A stretch of 32,589 nt of DNA from Cudoniella acicularis (Eukaryota; Ascomycota; Leotiomycetes; Helotiales; Helotiaceae). A model generated the notes under the pieces. The model did not search any database. It was not told where the DNA came from and saw only the letters and a list, made by a program, of their open reading frames with translations. Positions 20,744 to 30,942 of the stretch are shown in pieces (within the stretch, counting starts at the first letter, position 1; each line of letters begins with the position of its first letter). The stretch spans positions 1-32,589 of the forward strand of contig JAAMPI010000548.1 of NCBI GenBank assembly GCA_013054445.1. Reading direction: 5' to 3'. Both the position numbers and the translations under genes were made by a program.

Positions 20744-21917
20744 GGAAGCGTAACTAAGGGAGAATGTTTTGATAGAAATGATCGATGGGCGTTTTCGGAG
20801 TGTTATCCTTAGGTGCTAGTTTGTTTGATACCACAAATATGCAAATCATATAGTATGTATGAATCGAATTGTGGATGAGGATGGCTCTCACTGGTTGGGG
20901 AAGTCGGAAATGAGTTGAATATTTTACGACGAAAAGAAATGATTTTGCAGCAAAGGGTGTTTCCTTGTGCCAAAACTCCTTCCGTTGGTTCCTCACCGAA
21001 CATAGCCAGAGGCTCATTATAGGCCTACAGCCAGAATTCCCGCCAACATCTCCGGAAGATAAATGTTGGTGGGGTTTCTTTCCATCCAAACACAGCTGTA
21101 GCTCAGCCTCAAGACCACCTTATCAAAAACCCCTCCAGAAACTTCCCTTTCCAAATGTAGCTCTTTACATCTCCAAAACGATGAAAAAATGCCTCAAGGC
21201 TGAACTGCCCCTCTATTTACCCACTTTCCTCTGATCTCCGGGCCGAAGCAACCTATTCCCTGATCTTCACATGGGACCAGTCGGTCCTTAATTGCTGCCC
21301 AATCCGCACCCGTAATTCCGTTACACGAATCAGGAGCCTTTTGATAGGCACGAGGTTGTATATTTACGGGCAGTGTGCATGAGATTCTCTCCCCTTTTTC
21401 TTCCGAGGTGTGTTTACCGGTCTCCTTTTCGTGTTGTTTTTGCCCGATGTCCTCCGTTGCCCAGGATCCATTGGCCAATGCGCTCAGCTTCGGAAGTAAT
21501 TTAAGCGATCCAATTACCTACTCGCTTTCCCCTCCCTACGGGGCAGGAGGGGTGGACATGCGGGGTTACACAGTTGACAGTGTTCATCGAACGACTGCTC
21601 ACTTTCTGATTCTTTTCTCAACACTTTAGATCTTCGATTTACACCGCGTTTTATGATCTAGATATCGTCAGATTGCATATCTACATTTCGGATTTCTATT
21701 GCTATTGCCATTCATAGATCAATTGGGAAAAAGCTCTCAAGAAGTGACCAGTCAGCCTTGTTGATTACGTTAATTCGGCCGTCGATCCATCCGAATATCC
21801 AGCCAGACAGCTCCCCGAAGCTTAATTGTGACGAAACCTGCTTTTCAACGAACTTCAGACGAAAAGGAACGAACAACACCAAAAATCATCTACTTGACAA
21901 GTCAACAAACCGTCAAA
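20744..21917. other. Intergenic region upstream of the HAD gene
   Basis: Open frames of 60-110 codons on both strands show no domain or splice support. The last 250 bp probably contain the promoter and 5' leader of the HAD gene. Confidence 0.5.
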
Positions 21918-22711
21918 ATGGCCCCTCATGTTTGTCTCCCACTCCTGTCTTGCGCTGCGACCCTTGTCATTACTAACAACCTCAGATCACCACCCTCCTA
22001 TTCGACTGCGACAACACACTCGTACTCTCCGAAGAACTCGCCTTCGAAGCTTGCGCCGAGCTCGCGAACGAGATCCTCAAATCCCGCAACATTCCCGATC
22101 GCTACACCGGCCCAGACCTCCTCCATGAATTTGTCGGCCAAAACTTCCGCGGCATGATGGTGTCCCTGAAAGCAAAATACAAGTACGAAATGGACGAAGA
22201 CGAGCTCACTACATATGTGCTGAAAGAAGAGGATCAAGTTATCGCCAAGCTGAAGGCGGAGTTGCGACCCTGCGAAGGTGTTGATCGCGAGCTCGAAAAG
22301 TTGGAAGCACATGGGAAATATCATCTCGCAGTCGTCAGCTCGTCTGCGCTGAGAAGAGTACAAGCTTCTGTGCAGAAGGTCGGCCAGGACAAATACTTTG
22401 GCGAGCATGTATTTTCTGCTGCCACGTCGCTGCCGAAACCTACCTCGAAGCCAGATCCTGCGATTTACCTCCATGCCATGAAGGTTTTGGGCAAGACGGC
22501 GGAAGAGTGCGTCGCGGTCGAGGATTCAAAATCTGGAGCTACAGCGGCTTTCAGAGCGAATATCAAGACGATCGGTTATACGGGCGCATACGAGGCGAAT
22601 GAGGAGGCACGCATGCGGAAGGTGTTGACTGATGCCGGGTGCTGTGTTGTGATGAATGATTGGAGCGAGTTTGAGGGCTGCTTGGATAAGATTGAGGCGG
22701 GAGAAGTCTAG
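21918..22711 (+). CDS. HAD-superfamily hydrolase (phosphatase/phosphoglucomutase-like)
   Basis: Two exons, join(21918..21929,21986..22711), give 245 aa. The first exon has only four codons (MAPH); the 56-nt intron has a perfect TACTAAC branch and ends CTCAG. All four HAD motifs are visible: motif I LLFDCDNTLV with nucleophile Asp11 and Asp13, motif II VVSSSA, motif III KPTSKPDPAIY (Lys), and motif IV VAVEDSKSGATAA (acidic Mg ligands). The helical cap between residues about 20 and 95 is of the C1 type found in phosphoglycolate phosphatase and beta-phosphoglucomutase relatives. It probably dephosphorylates a small cytosolic metabolite; the substrate is unknown. The tiny first exon supplies the start, because without it no ATG precedes motif I. 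Confidence 0.93.
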
Positions 22712-23620
22712 ATTTAGATCTGCGTTTGATAGATCTGATAGATTTAGCGTCGTTTCTCCTTTTGATAAAAATAGTTGTGTTATTTTATTTCATGCTTGCT
22801 AGTTTTGGATTTTGGGGACGGAAGGGTTAATTCTTGGCTATCTGGTTACAGCCTACAGGCAATGGGATATATATCCTAGATTATTATTTGAGGATTATTT
22901 CGCCTTTCTTTCTGGACCTCTCCGCTCCTGTGGGTTTTCCTTTTTCCCCCTCATTTTTGTTCCCCTCTCCTAGATCAATTCGAGAAACTCTAGCCAAGCG
23001 GCATCAATACTGAATAGTTGAGCACGGTGACGGTGAAGAAAACCGAGATGACTGCTTTCCCTAGAGTTGAGTTCTAGATTTCTTTTAAGCTGCGTCTACT
23101 ATTCCGAAATTAACTTGGCTATTAGGTAGGCTAATTTTGTATAGATTGTTCCCCGGATCATTTTCTGGGTTAGGCGGTAGAATCAGAATATTCCCTGGAC
23201 TCTTGACCCATCTAACCTTTCGCATGGAATCGCTTTAACTTCCTTAGCTCAACTACTTAATATATAAGCGAGTGGCGGTTCGAAAACCGGCAAACGTCAT
23301 TACTTGCTTCGAAGAGGTATGTGCTTCTGAAAATTGTGTTTTTCTAGATGTATTTTTCTGATCTATGCTGATTGACGTTAAATCCTCACAAGAGCCAGAC
23401 ATCCAGACCACGCTTATTAAGAATGTTATCTTATTTCTTATCTCCACTGGAGAAAGCTTCACAGAAAGAAACGATTCCTTCGACGGTAACGAGAGTCAAG
23501 ACAACTATTGGAGAATCGAACCTCATTCTGACCCTAGAACAAACCACCGAGTCCCGATAATGCAACATCGCCTTACTTCTGCCTTACGCAGTTACAAATC
23601 TATCAACGGACTTCTTCATC
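22712..23620. other. Intergenic region between HAD and ALDH 3' ends
   Basis: The two genes are convergent. I see a T-rich tail after the HAD stop and short open frames near 23260-23660 without support. A GGTTCGAAAACC sequence near 23278 resembles a tRNA T-arm but no tRNA fold surrounds it. Confidence 0.5.
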
Positions 23621-25309
23621 TCAGTGGGAAGCAAAATTCTGGTGCGTCTCCATATTCGCTGTAAAGGTCTTCAATCGCGTAAACTCCTCCAAACCCCATT
23701 TACTATTCATAACACCCCACCCCGTATTCTTGATACCACCACATGGCAAATTCGCTATTTAATCCCGTTAGCTCCTTTCCTCAACTTTAACACCAGACAG
23801 GTGCAGTACAGTACATACCTTCACCATAAACAGTATTAGCATTAACCTGCACCTGCCCGACCTCCAACCCCCTACTCATCTCCAACGCCCTCTCCAAATC
23901 CCTCGTATGAATACTGGTCGAAAACCCATAACTCGACTCATTCACCAACGCTACGGCCTCCTCCCCACTCTCGACCACAAACACAGCCACGCAAGGCCCA
24001 AACGTTTCTTCATCCCACATGATCATCTCCCTCGTCACGCCCGTGACGATTGTTGGCGCGAGAGAGATGCCGTTCTCGCTATATGTAGGGCCGCCGAGTA
24101 AGAATGTCGCGCCTTTGGAGGCGGCGTCGAGGAGTTTGGCGTGCGTCGAGGAAGAGATGGTGGCACTGACGGGTAAGCCGGGGTTGAAGGTTGAGGCTTC
24201 CTTGGTGAGGAGGGGGAGGAAGGAGTCTGCGATGGTGCGAAGGATGATGATGCGTTCGGTGCCGTAGCAAATCTGGCCGTGGTGCATATACGCTTTTCAT
24301 CCCCGCATCATTAGTATTAACGCAAACACCCCAATTCTTGTTTTCTCTAATGCCCACTCGCTCACCCTATCCGTCCGCCAAAACCAAAAACTTAACCGAG
24401 CCAAATGTAAAGAAAAAGGGGGAAGAACTCACCGCCAAAAAATGCACGTTTTCGCAGCAGCTTCCAAATCCGCATCTTCCAAAACAATCGCAGCGGCTTT
24501 ATCGCCCATCTCCATCAACACAGGCTTCAAATGCCTCCCCGCGCACTCTGCAATCTTTCTCCCTACCGCCTTACTCCCAATAAACTCCACCTTCTTCACC
24601 GCTTTATGCGCTATCAAAGCTTCGGTGACACTCTCTGCGTCCTCCTTCGACGTTTGTAGCACATTCAAAACTCCATTAGGCAACCCGGCATCAATGAAAC
24701 ATTGTGCGAGCAAGTGATGAGTTTTCGGAGATAGCTCTGAAGCTTTGAAGATAGCTGTGCAGCCAGCTCCTAAGATTGCAGCTAGCGAGCGGCCAGCGAG
24801 GATAAGTGCTGCGTTCCACGGCGCAATTAATAAGATGGGTCCTAAAGCCTCGCGGAAAATAAATCCATAGCTCCCCGGGGCCCCCACGTTGGGGACTTCA
24901 CCCACGAGTGCGGAAATCCGAGAGGCGGTTTCCTGGATACATTGCACGGCGAAAAGGACTTGGAAATCGGCGTAAGGGGCAGAACAGGAGGTTTCTTCCC
25001 TCATTGCTGTTTTGAGGGTTTCTTCTCGCGATTTGAGGAGGGAGGCGGCGCGGAGGAGGATATCACGGCGAAGGTGCCACGGGGTCAAGCGCCAGGTTTG
25101 GAAGGAGGTGAGGGAGGTGTCTGCTGCGTTTTGGGCGCGGTGATGGAGCTGCTGGTGAAGTGGTGGAGGGTTTTGTTGAGGGAGGCTGAAATGACGGGGA
25201 TTGCTTTTTTGGTTTCGGTGGTGATTGAGTGGCCGTTGATGAGGAGGGGGATGATGGTGGGTGGTTCTTTGGTTTCGGTTTCTTGGTGGATTATTGTTGA
25301 AGTTGCCAT
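23621..25309 (-). pseudogene. Aldehyde dehydrogenase, two apparent frameshifts
   Basis: Conserved ALDH sequence runs from ATG 25309 to TGA at 23621. Introns are 24293-24432 (140 nt, TACTAAT branch) and 23755-23818 (64 nt). Active-site features include APWNAALILAGRS (oxyanion Asn), KASELSP (cofactor Lys), VEFIGSKAVG, MEMGDK (general-base Glu, with the usual second Gly replaced by Asp), MHHGQICYGTERI (catalytic Cys), EETFGPCVAVF, and the C-terminal CGGIKNTGWG. It resembles salicylaldehyde/vanillin-type ALDHs. Two breaks appear: near 25130-25140 the frame changes between TSSSITA and AQNAADTSLTSFQTW, and at the end of exon 1 a run of six T (24436-24441) puts CIF one base out of phase with the following AYMHHGQ. 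Sequencing or assembly error is possible for the homopolymer. Catalytic residues are otherwise intact, so decay would be recent. Confidence 0.8.
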
Positions 25310-26249
25310 TTTGAAGATTGTTGTTAGGAGAAGATGCGAACTTGGTGCAATGTTTGTGAAGAATGTGCGTGTGGTTGAAAGTGGTTTTGAATTGAGTTCA
25401 GGATTTGGAAGTGAAGTGCTGCTGGAGATAGTGCGGTCAAGGAAGCATGAAATCTTTCCTAATTGTCTTATTATCAACCTCGCAAATCGGGGGAAACAGA
25501 GACCTTTATATTCTTCAAACTTACACTACCCCTCCTCCTCATTCCCTCCTTTCTCCCCATCGAATTGCTTGCAAGAGCTTGAATCGAGTACGTATATTGT
25601 TAGTGCACAGTCAGCAACCACCACTCAGAGCACCTCACAACCAACCTTAACACCACCGACAGAAACATAGCGCCGTAATGCATTCCTGAAAACGGATTAG
25701 CTCCCGCTCGCTACGCTGGAGTTAAGTGTTCCTTCCTGTGTCTAAGGTGCTGACTTTGCGTCAAGCCACGGAATTACTGCGGTGGTGAGTGTAAACACCG
25801 CGGGGTTATAGGAGACGACTTCGCCGAGTGTTTGATTTTAAATTGTTGTTTTATTATACTGAGAGGTTTTAAGGCAGGTTTAATATATGGTAAAGTAAAT
25901 AAAAATTTCTATAATTAATTATATACTAAATATATATAAAGAATAAAAATTAGCTGGCTAGGTAACTAGCTCCCTACGAGTCTACGGACAGAACTCTGGG
26001 TTTTAAGCTATTTTATAAGTAAATTAAAATTTAAAAATCGTAAACTTTTGAAAATTAGCTAATAGGAAACTTCTTTCCCTGTTAGAAATCTAGATCACTA
26101 GATCCTTTACTATATTTAATTATTCCTAGTTATTTTATAACTTTCAAGTGATCGTAATAACTTTGGTTTTCAGAGGCCTGAAAATCAGCGTAGAACCCAG
26201 ACTTCCATCCGCAGGCTCGTTACTACTCTTTATATATCTTATTTATTAT
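25310..26249. other. ALDH upstream region grading into AT-rich DNA
   Basis: The ALDH promoter is expected within 25310-25680. From about 25840 the sequence becomes strongly AT/TA-rich with no coding signal. Confidence 0.45.
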
Positions 26250-26469
26250 CTAATAACTACTCTAGTTAAATCTAGATAAGTAAATATAAACCTAACACAG
26301 ATAAATACCTAATCCGGTATTTTCTAAGTGCTAGCCCCCCTGGGTTCATAGTCTAGTCCAACTTAACAATATCTTATAAAAAAAACAACTCGGTTTTAAT
26401 AACTAGAAATTATATAAAGAGAGAGCTTTTAGCTATGAAACAAGTCTGAATCACTCTCCTACTATAGGT
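26250..26469 (-). repeat. Dispersed repeat relic, copy B (inverted relative to copy A)
   Basis: The reverse complement of this 220-bp block matches 13866-14084 from end to end, with nearly equal length and few gaps. I estimate by eye about two thirds to three quarters identity, with many transition differences. The surrounding 25.9-26.8 kb tract has the same TA-rich texture, so the original element was probably larger. Confidence 0.65.
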
Positions 26470-26910
26470 TGTCTAAAAGATAACGATTCAAGGCGGCGAT
26501 ATCTATCTTGCTTCTATAGGAGTATTCCCGAAGAATTCCACCTTGATTTCTCGCTAATTTTTCATATACGCATGTCATCTATTATTTACACCTTGCCTCT
26601 CTAGGTTCTATAGAATATAGACACGTTAAATTAGAGAATAGATATCTATAATCTAAAGAATAGATTAGTTAAGTGAACCTAAGAGATTAAACCGAACTGG
26701 GTAGCTATATAAGGTACAGGCTAAGAGGATTCTATCATATTTCCTTTTATACTAATCGAAAATTCCTTAGTGGTGTGAAGTTCCTAGAGCTTGGAGAATG
26801 GTGCGCTGGTTATGCTGCTTGTGCTCTGTCTACGTTCGTGGACATTTTTGCAAAGGGAGAACCTGTATACTGGGAAGCATGAAAGTAATCTTACAACTAT
26901 ACTAAAACTA
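26470..26910. other. AT-rich unassigned DNA
   Basis: Continues the repeat-bearing tract. No gene recognised. Confidence 0.4.
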
Positions 26911-27093
26911 TCAAACAATGCAAACATCACATTTTCGTAACCTATAGTTTTCTTGTAATAATTGAATAGCCATCCTGCCTGGTCTTTCTTTCCAACACCA
27001 ACTCTCAACAAGAGGCGGCGGGCCTTGCGCAGTCGAGAGCTCTCCCAGACGAGCGACTATATCAGCAAAATTATCAGGGGTAATCCCGGCCAT
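26911..27093 (-). CDS. Possible short orphan frame or gene remnant
   Basis: A 60-codon frame from ATG at 27093, starting MAGITPDNFADIVARLGELS and continuing through a Pro-rich AQGPPPL and an ESWCWKERPG segment. Its first 35 residues look protein-like (amphipathic, balanced composition), but it runs into AT-rich DNA and shows no known domain. It may be the 5' end of a decayed gene. Confidence is low. Confidence 0.2.
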   Translation of the reverse strand: MAGITPDNFADIVARLGELSTAQGPPPLVESWCWKERPGRMAIQLLQENYRLRKCDVCIV

Positions 27094-28312
27094 CTGGGCG
27101 AAACCGGCCGTGGTATAATTTAGGCGGAGTCAATCTGATTTGTAGTACTATAACTCAGACTGCTTCGGCCTGAAGTATGAACTTAGTATGTACACTACGC
27201 TGTAGGATGTCAAGGTATAATACTTCAGACGAAACTACTTTGACGTGTAGTGTTGCAAGCTGACGTGCTCGCAGCTGTTGTACTAAAAGTTACTAAGCTC
27301 CAGCCACCAGGGAGGTGGAGCAGGGATTAGGCATAGCCCGGTAGTCAAAACCGGCCCCTTTCCAAGTTGTTGGGACGAGGTGGCAGTGTGCAACTCCGGT
27401 CATGTGGATCCGGCTTGAAATTCATAGTAGTCAACAGGCATAGAGGTCGTCCAACAAGCCCTCGATCAATGCACTGCCGCCGAGATGACTCTGCCTAGGC
27501 TTTCTTACATAGTCTCAGCACCTTGGACACGGAACCCTGATGCAAATTCGTAGTTGCATGAATCCCACGATGTTTAGGAAGCACACCACCTGTCATGCCC
27601 CTTACATCCCTTGGCATAGCTAAGAATTCGTGCCAATATTGCTTGATCTTATACGACACCAAGGACCGAATGTTGTATTCCCCCTGCTTAATGCAACTCT
27701 GCTACTGGAAAGAGTGTACCGCGTTTTGTGCGAATGGTAGAGCACCTAGAAGGAGTTTAGAGGTTGGTAGGCTCAAGGATTTGTAGAGCGCGAGTTCTTG
27801 TAGTAGCGAAGTTGAATAAATGTTCAGCAAATTAAAGTCATACACCCGTATACGATGACGTTGAATTAGTAACCTTTAATAAATTGAAGAGTTTATTGGT
27901 ATTATAGAAGTTGGTGAACTCATGGGTGCTTGAATCCATTTTCAATCATGCGGGAATAGAGGACCGATTTTCTTTCAGATGGTTCATTTGTTGGGGCATT
28001 TTTGCATTTATGTATGGGTGGATAGGTGCGGGACTGCGGTGTTTAGAAGTGCTAGCGCAGCCTTCATATCATGTATCTCTTTTTGTTATATCGCACCTCA
28101 TCTCATGGCGGCAGACCTGCTAGAATTTCTGAGGCTTGCTTTTGAGTTTTGGGCATTAGGTAGAAGTTCATCGTATGAACGAACGAATCATGATTGCTTT
28201 GCTGGGGGGCTGGATCCCTTCACACTACTTCAGTCAAAATCGTTCTTCTGTTCTTAAGTGCTTCTGCCGAGAAACATCACTTAGGGATTGACTCGAGATC
28301 TTCCCTTCACGT
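27094..28312. other. Gene-poor region
   Basis: Open frames at 27595-27786 and 27911-28257 have no recognisable features. A short inverted repeat (ctgaagtat/atacttcag) at about 27172 and 27221 and a GC-richer block at 27290-27420 stand out, but neither could be assigned. Confidence 0.4.
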
Positions 28313-28716
28313 ACCGAGTGGGGTACACTTATTTTGGCATCAGGCTACAAGGCACTAACAAAAACACACCCAAATCACTAACGCCACACTAGTGCCGCTT
28401 TATCTCGCTTGAGAAAAGAACTTAGAAAAAATCATAGGTCGATATAAAATATAATTATAGCACAAGTAACTCATATAAATTTATAGTTCTAAAAGGTACT
28501 ACTAAATCATATTAATTATATACGAAGTATAAGCTTATAAGTAAGCTAATTCTATTGCGTAGGTGCTTGTCGTAAAAGCTTGATTTTAGTAATATAGGAG
28601 GGGAATATCGCTTGTTAAAATGGCATGAGTGCCTGAAAGCTTGGCGAGTACAGGGGTTGAAGTGCGTGTGTTGGTGCCTTGTAGCCTGATGTCAAAATAA
28701 GCGTACCCACCGAGTG
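28313..28716. mobile_element. Non-autonomous TIR element (MITE), hAT-like, with 8-bp target duplication
   Basis: The element spans 28321-28708 (388 bp). Its termini are inverted repeats of 40 bp (28321-28360 and 28669-28708) that match at 37 positions; all three differences are transitions. Both ends begin GGGTAC and share ATCAGGCTACAAGGCAC. It is flanked by a perfect direct duplication ACCGAGTG (28313-28320 and 28709-28716), the 8-bp size made by hAT-type transposases. The interior is AT-rich and has no open frame of note, so it would depend on a transposase elsewhere. The intact target duplication suggests fairly recent insertion. It sits about 100 bp upstream of a TATA sequence and about 380 bp upstream of the first exon of the C2H2-like gene. 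Confidence 0.88.
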
Positions 28717-28813
28717 AGCAGCCATTTCCGCCCCGATCAGATCCGCAGCTACCCCATATTCGGATTTAAAACCCAACGTGTGTAGCTACCTCTCATCAAC
28801 ACGTAAATTGTTC

Positions 28814-28820
28814 TATAAAT
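28814..28820 (+). promoter_or_regulatory. Possible TATA box of the C2H2-like gene
   Basis: TATAAAT is followed by an accaaccaac tract, as seen at fungal start regions. A five-codon upstream frame (ATG 28878 to TGA) would lie in the leader before the proposed main ATG at 29091. Support is positional. Confidence 0.3.
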
Positions 28821-29090
28821 ATACAAATCAACCAACCAACATTTTATTTCGATTTGAGACTTCAATAATTCAAAAATATGTTTAGAGAGGGGTGAGACAA
28901 GAGCGCCCGTTTGGGTTTGGCGTGGCTACCCATGTTCATCGCATATGTCAGACAACAATCGCGAACACCCCGCCATTGAAATGTAGCAACAACTTTCAAC
29001 TTGATTCCATATACCATTCTCTAGTCGCCAGCGGAGTGAATTCTACAAATGTTACGCTTTTCTAGGTGATTTCTCTGGCCAGCCGTCTGT

Positions 29091-29452
29091 ATGCCATTTG
29101 TCAGCTCATCCAAGACCCAGGAGAAGGTAGTAACTCCTTCATTACGTGACAATCCGTACCGCCTCTCATTTTCAAGTCTGCTATAGACTTAGTTCTACTG
29201 GCTCGTTGTCAATTTCTGGTAGCTAACTTATTGTCACAGTCATCCTCCCGTTCGTTTTCTGCCACGCTGAGGCCGCAGACCAAGGAGGACCTGCCGTCGT
29301 ATCAAATACAGCGTTATCTGCACGAACCTGGCCCATCGACAGCCCGTTTCGTTGATAGAATTGATAGTTATCGCTCTACCTGCGAGGGAAGAGAATCACC
29401 CCAAGAGAAGATTGACGAATTCGATCGAGCATTTTCAAATCAGAATCGGGCT
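29091..29452 (+). pseudogene. 5' exons of the C2H2-like gene, cut off by an in-frame TAA
   Basis: ATG at 29091 opens a 12-codon exon (29091-29126, MPFVSSSKTQEK). A 113-nt intron (GTAGTA, GCTAACTT branch, TCACAG) joins it in phase to 29240 onward (SSSRSFSATLRPQTKEDLPS). The frame stays open to a TAA at 29453-29455 and then continues in the same phase into the intact MPPPKRRRIEV sequence. Frame continuity on both sides suggests that one longer protein (393 codons) was once encoded. TAA could derive from CAA by a CpA-to-TpA change. If the true start has always been 29459, this stretch is 5' UTR; I cannot exclude that. Confidence 0.5.
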
Positions 29453-29458
29453 TAATAC

Positions 29459-30493
29459 ATGCCTCCCCCAAAACGAAGACGAATCGAGGTTCGAAATGGC
29501 CAGGAGGACAAAGTAGAGAGGCCTGTCTACCCACCAGAAAAATATAAGCACCATCTTGCCTGTCCATTTCCGAAGCGCGATCCCGATCTATATTTAACTG
29601 TGAACAACGTGTGTACGGAGCGATGGGGATTCAAGGATATCGGGGACCTCAAGTACCTACCCCGCGCTCCCTTTACACCTGGAGGTATCTAACAAAACTT
29701 CAGCTACCATATTAAGAGAGTGCATTCTCTACAACTCGGATGCATAGTCTGCAAGTCAAGATTCACACAGTCAAAAAGGGCCACAGCGGAACAAGCAAAG
29801 TTCAGCCACGAGTGCAAGCCACGGGATTTCACGGATGAGGATCCTCAATGGATGACTGAAGAGCAAGAATTGCGGTTGGCAAACTGGAAAGAGCCGGGGA
29901 AGGCTCAAGAAGGTGGCGCCAAGAGCTGGGTTAAGATATACATGTGTCTCTTCGAAACCGCAGAAAACGATGTGCCTAGCCCTTGTTAGTTTGCGTTCCC
30001 CGTCAGTGTCAAATTTTGGAAGGTCTACTAACATGGAGCAGACTATGATTATATGACACCAAATCATCTCGTGCCGAGCCTGTCTGGGAACGATACATAC
30101 AAACTCCCTGTTGTCGATGACAATATTGATCCCTCTCTTGCGCGGACAGTTGCAAGCGAATCTCAAGACATAGGGAATCCGGGGCCATTAGAGGACCAGC
30201 AGGGACTGCGGTTGGACCTCAGTGCCCTGGATATGCACCAAGGTGATAACTACCCATTCGACTGGACAGTTAAACCTGCGATAGATTCTGGTTATGGTAC
30301 GCAAGAGCAGCGGGAGGGAGATTCATCCTTCTCAGAAGATCCGTATCCATCTGTTGCACCGCATCTTTTGCATTCAGAATACGCAAGGGTTGCGGTTATG
30401 TTCGCAACGGGCAATTCGGAAGAGGCAGGCGTAAACTACATGGAGTATTTGAATCTCGAGGAGGAGACGATCGGAGATAACTCGAATGAATAA
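29459..30493 (+). CDS. Fungal C2H2-like zinc-finger protein
   Basis: Three exons, join(29459..29652,29704..29984,30042..30493), give 308 aa from ATG 29459. Introns are 51 and 57 nt with TCTAACAA and TACTAACA branches. The basic start (MPPPKRRRIEV) resembles a nuclear localisation signal. Next come HLACPFPKRDPDLYLTVNNV and ERWGFKDIGDLNYHIKRVH, with the Cys and His spacing of a long-loop C2H2-like finger, then a weaker second unit (LGCIVCKSRFTQ...FSHEC). A TEEQELRLANWK segment and PSPYYDY follow, an arrangement I recognise from a large, uncharacterised family in filamentous ascomycetes. The C-terminal 140 residues are acidic and disordered. A nuclear DNA- or protein-binding role is likely but unproven. 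See the upstream entry for a possible lost N-terminus. Confidence 0.78.
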
Positions 30494-30942
30494 ATGTGTT
30501 AGCAGATATAAAAAACGAATCACTGATCCATTCTATTTAGCGATGAGACAATGAGAGTCGAGCAGCTTGAATTCTGTTTGAAGTATCAAAACTACATCAG
30601 TATATCCGTTCGTGGACCACTAGATATATCTAGTACTTGAACCCCTCCACCTCCACGCCCACCATTAATTAACACAACAGAAGAATTCACATATTTAATT
30701 CGCTTTTCTTTTCATCTAGTGGAATATTCGACAAGGGAATTATTACCCGTGCGCATCGCAATGATTGGGTTGGCGTTGCAAATCGCACCTGCGAGGAGGC
30801 TCCGCCATCCACAACCAGGGTCACAACATCACATCTGCGAGCCTAGTAAACCCTTTTAAGGCAAATATATCCTCGGTGAACAAATCCTCACTGCCTTCCT
30901 AATTTGCCTCGTTTGCCTAAAGCCTTTTAATAGCAATCAACA
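30494..30942. other. Intergenic region
   Basis: No gene is seen. The stretch presumably holds the terminator of the C2H2-like gene and the promoter of the following two-TM gene. Confidence 0.45.

Noticed and set aside
23270..23300. tRNA-like GGTTCGAAAACC
   Set aside because: Stem pairing fails beyond the loop, and no anticodon arm or acceptor stem can be drawn on either strand.
25085..25477. Longer N-terminal extension of the ALDH from an upstream ATG at 25477
   Set aside because: The 56 extra residues are low in complexity and lie upstream of a better start at 25309, directly before conserved sequence.
27911..28257. Overlapping frames near 27.9-28.3 kb as a membrane protein gene
   Set aside because: Two overlapping frames with similar weak hydrophobicity, no start context, no introns and no family pattern.
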